DNA from: Alphaproteobacteria bacterium UBA6189
GTDB taxonomy: Bacteria > Pseudomonadota > Alphaproteobacteria > Rickettsiales > UBA3002
Assembly (NCBI GenBank): GCA_002422745.1
Contig: DITH01000164.1
Location: forward strand, 997 to 8,752
Reading direction: 5' to 3'
DNA length: 7,756 nucleotides
Of the stretch, positions 5,822-7,756 are shown in pieces (the first letter of the stretch is position 1; each line of letters opens with the position of its first letter). Under the pieces are notes generated by a model. The model ran no database searches and was not told where the DNA came from. It saw only the letters and a list, made by a program, of their open reading frames with translations. Made by a program: the position numbers and the translations under genes.

Positions 5822-7021
5822 TTAGAATTTCATGTTTTGGAACGATTGGTACAAGGGTCCGAACACGGCCGCGATTACCCAGAAAATCAGGCTGCCCATC
5901 ACCAGTGTCAGTGCCGGCTGAATCAAGCCGATCATACCGTCCACCGCGTCGGCCACTTCGCGATCGTAGAAGAATTTGATGTTGGTCAGCGCGTCGTTCA
6001 TGTTACCGGAATCCTCGCCCACCTTGAACATACGAATCACCAGGGTCGGAAACTGGTTCGACATACGCAAGCTGTTGGTGAGGTTATTGCCTTCGACGAT
6101 CGAACGATGCACGACTTCCACCGATTCCTGGATCACGCGGTTGCCCACCACTTTACGGGCCGACATCAGCGCATCGGGAATATCGATGCCGCTTTTGAAC
6201 ATCACCGAGAAAAAGTGCGTAAACCGCGCCAGATTGATTTTACGGATGGTACCACCGATCACCGGCAGGCGCAGCATCATGCCATCGAATTTGTAGGCGA
6301 ACGGCTCGGACGTGCGGTAGAGTGCCGCGACAGCCATGAAAATCATCACAGGAATGCCGAAAATAATGTACCAGCGATTCTGGAATGCTTCCGATGTCCA
6401 GATCAGGGCGCGGGTATGGAACGGCACGGTGAAGCCCTGGTCGATAATGAACTTGATGAGCTTGGGCACAACGAACACCATGAGGATGGCGATCACGCCC
6501 GAGAGCACCACCAGCAACACGATCGGGTAACTGACAGCTTTCTTTACTTTGCGGTGTAGATCGTTTGTCCATTTCATATGGTCAGCCATATGGACGAACG
6601 AATCGGTCAGGTTGCCGTTTTTCTCGCCTGCGGCAACGAGCCCCACAAATACTTCGTTGAATACGCGCGGATACGACGAAAGCGCTTCGGAAAGCTTGCT
6701 ACCCGTTTTTACTTTTTCGAGAATGTCGGTCATGATATCACGCAGCTTGCGTGACTCGGTCGAGTCGCGCACATCGCCCAGCGCTTCGTGAATCGGCACC
6801 CCGGCCCGGCTTAGCTGCTCCAAATGCAGGCAGAGGATAATCATGTCCTTCAGCTTGATCTTGGATTTACCACCCGCCTTGGCCTTAGCGACTTTATAGT
6901 TAATAAGATCCAGCCCCACCTCTTTTAGGCGGGTTTCGAGATCGATTTCGTTTTCGGCGACCATCGAACCGCGGATGGTACGCCCCTTTTCGTTAATCGA
7001 GGTGTAATTATAAACAGCCAT
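5822..7021 (-). CDS. PilC/GspF-family inner-membrane platform protein
   Basis: This is a 399-residue polytopic platform protein on which the assembly ATPase acts to add or remove pilins. It shows the classical duplicated T2SSF domain. The first copy runs from about residue 60 to 185, with LEQLSRAGVPIHEAL (67-81), the AAGEKNGNL motif (130-138) and membrane helix 1 (about 164-186). The second copy runs from about 263 to 388, with FFSVMFKSGIDIPDAL (270-285), KVGEDSGNM (333-341) and membrane helix 3 (about 366-388). Membrane helix 2 is at about 217-236. Length and layout are normal for PilC/GspF. The start is set at the ATG at 7021 (MAVYNYTSINEKGRTIRG), where the family N-terminus begins and GGAG lies 4 bases upstream. 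A TTG 18 codons further upstream would add unrelated residues. Its neighbours are the GspE/PilB-type ATPase upstream (68-base gap) and the PilM-N fusion downstream (12-base gap). Sequence alone does not decide between PilC, GspF and MshG. Confidence 0.93.
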   Translation of the reverse strand: MAVYNYTSINEKGRTIRGSMVAENEIDLETRLKEVGLDLINYKVAKAKAGGKSKIKLKDMIILCLHLEQLSRAGVPIHEALGDVRDSTESRKLRDIMTDILEKVKTGSKLSEALSSYPRVFNEVFVGLVAAGEKNGNLTDSFVHMADHMKWTNDLHRKVKKAVSYPIVLLVVLSGVIAILMVFVVPKLIKFIIDQGFTVPFHTRALIWTSEAFQNRWYIIFGIPVMIFMAVAALYRTSEPFAYKFDGMMLRLPVIGGTIRKINLARFTHFFSVMFKSGIDIPDALMSARKVVGNRVIQESVEVVHRSIVEGNNLTNSLRMSNQFPTLVIRMFKVGEDSGNMNDALTNIKFFYDREVADAVDGMIGLIQPALTLVMGSLIFWVIAAVFGPLYQSFQNMKF

Positions 7022-7025
7022 ATCG

Positions 7026-7029
7026 CTCC
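7026..7029 (-). promoter_or_regulatory. Ribosome-binding site deciding the PilC/GspF start
   Basis: GGAG (7029-7026) sits 4 bases before the ATG at 7021. Spacing is slightly short, but it is the only good Shine-Dalgarno in the 68-base gap, and it agrees with where family homology begins. It rules out the upstream TTG at 7075. Confidence 0.6.
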
Positions 7030-7089
7030 GTTGGTTGCGGCCAGTCTTGTGCTGGTACCGCCGGGAGCCTGCCAAGCGGCTTTACTGTA

Positions 7090-7756
7090 TTACAGTCGGT
7101 CAGTGAGGTCTACCGTTGAGATGAGTTCCGGAATATCCATATCGCCCGATAACACTTTATTGATGCCATCTTGCACCATGGGCACGAAGCCGTTTTCCAT
7201 AGCGTATTCCAGCATATGGTTGCGGGTTGCCTTGGTGGCGATCAGCTCGTCCATGCCGTCATCGATCCGCAAAATTTCGTGCACACCGAGGCGGCCTTTA
7301 TATCCCTTAAAGCCGCATTTTTCGCAGCCCACCGCCTCGTGCACCGTGGGCGGCGCAGCGGGGTCGAGCTTCATCAGCCGGCATTCCTCCTCGGTCGCGG
7401 GTCGTGGCGTTTTACAGGCATTGCACAAGCGCCGCGCCAGACGCTGGGCCATGGTCGCGATCAGCGAGCCCGCCAGCAGGTGGGGCGGTACGCCGATATC
7501 GCCCAACCGCGGGATGGTGCCGAGCGCATCGTTGGTATGCAGGGTGGTAAATACCTGGTGGCCAGTGAGCGCGGCGCGCACCGCCATGATGGCGGTTTCT
7601 TCATCGCGCACCTCGCCGATGAAGATAATATCCGGATCCTGGCGCATCAGCGATTTGATACCGGACTGGAAGTCGATCGTACCTTCGCGCACGTTGGTCT
7701 GACGAATCAACGGTAGCTGGTACTCCACCGGGTCTTCCAGCGTCATGATGTTGACG
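7090..7756 (-). CDS. GspE/PilB-family assembly ATPase (C-terminal part, 5' end outside window)
   Basis: This is the C-terminal 222 codons of the hexameric secretion ATPase that powers pilin polymerisation at the inner-membrane platform. The frame is open through the right edge. The window begins in the Asp box (VNIMTLEDPVEY), so the N-terminal domains and Walker A are outside. Counting from the Met at 7746, visible features are Walker B DIIFIGEVRD (39-48, catalytic Glu45), the His box LTGHQVFTTLHTND (60-73), QRLARRLCNAC, and a zinc-binding tetracysteine set Cys108, Cys111, Cys141 and Cys144 (CxxC, 29 residues, CxxC). The set is typical of extension ATPases and absent from PilT and PilU. GYKGRLGVHEIL (148-159) is the conserved post-zinc motif. 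The protein ends in VDLTDRL with TAA at 7092-7090. It is the first visible gene of the minus-strand operon and precedes the PilC-like gene by 68 bases. PilB, GspE and MshE cannot be told apart from this part. Confidence 0.95.
   Translation of the reverse strand, partial: VNIMTLEDPVEYQLPLIRQTNVREGTIDFQSGIKSLMRQDPDIIFIGEVRDEETAIMAVRAALTGHQVFTTLHTNDALGTIPRLGDIGVPPHLLAGSLIATMAQRLARRLCNACKTPRPATEEECRLMKLDPAAPPTVHEAVGCEKCGFKGYKGRLGVHEILRIDDGMDELIATKATRNHMLEYAMENGFVPMVQDGINKVLSGDMDIPELISTVDLTDRL

Noticed and set aside
5813..6559. Long plus-strand open frame (248 codons, His-rich) opposite the PilC-like gene
   Set aside because: It lies wholly antisense to a well-recognised T2SSF gene. Its His/Asp/Glu-rich composition is what antisense reading of that gene gives, and no domain is recognisable.
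7022..7075. Upstream TTG start extending the PilC-like protein by 18 residues
   Set aside because: The extra residues (MAGSRRYQHK and onward) do not resemble the family N-terminus, and the ATG at 7021 has a Shine-Dalgarno.
7084..7096. Short palindrome ACTGTA-T-TACAGT over the stop of the GspE/PilB-type gene
   Set aside because: A one-base loop cannot fold as a hairpin, the relaxed 4-base stem is weak, and no U-run follows. No promoter is evident in the 68-base gap, so it is probably chance.
7031..7716. Two overlapping plus-strand open frames opposite the GspE/PilB-type gene
   Set aside because: They are antisense shadows of a strongly conserved ATPase with no recognisable protein features.

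Overview
The window is a dense gene cluster for a type IV pilus-like (type IV filament) machine from a Gram-negative bacterium. It has no intergenic space over 70 bases, no RNA genes, no mobile elements and no CRISPR. Periplasmic and inner-membrane alignment proteins (PilM/N, PilO and PilP types), together with PilT and PilU, point to Pseudomonadota. Composition is moderately GC-rich and even throughout, with no sign of recent transfer. An alphaproteobacterium (for example a Micavibrio-like lineage) is a guess that this window cannot prove.

Layout: positions 1-1642 (plus strand) hold the end of pilT and a complete pilU, joined by a TAATG overlap. Positions 1639-7756 (minus strand) hold one tight operon that converges on pilU. 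In transcription order it encodes a GspE/PilB-type assembly ATPase (C-terminal part only, running off the right edge), a PilC/GspF platform protein, a PilM-PilN fusion with GspL-like architecture, a PilO/GspM-like protein, a secreted proline-rich protein with a probable PilP/GspC (HR-type) beta domain, and an ABC-2 type ATPase without a permease. The fusion/PilO and PilO/PilP junctions are 4-base ATGA overlaps. The ABC gene overlaps pilU at the two stop codons.

Working model: the PilB-like ATPase and PilC-like platform drive pilin polymerisation. The PilM-N fusion, PilO-like and PilP-like proteins form the alignment complex linking the platform to a secretin that is not in the window. PilT and PilU retract the fibre. 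The points most worth a second look are: the alignment subcomplex is built in a T2SS/MSHA-like way yet sits beside classical T4aP retraction ATPases; the actin-like half of the fusion appears to have lost its nucleotide-binding motifs; the ABC ATPase ends the pilus operon, as a parallel to the Myxococcus pilGHI genes; and a perfect hairpin covers the ribosome-binding site and first start codon of the PilP-like gene exactly at its overlap with the upstream gene.
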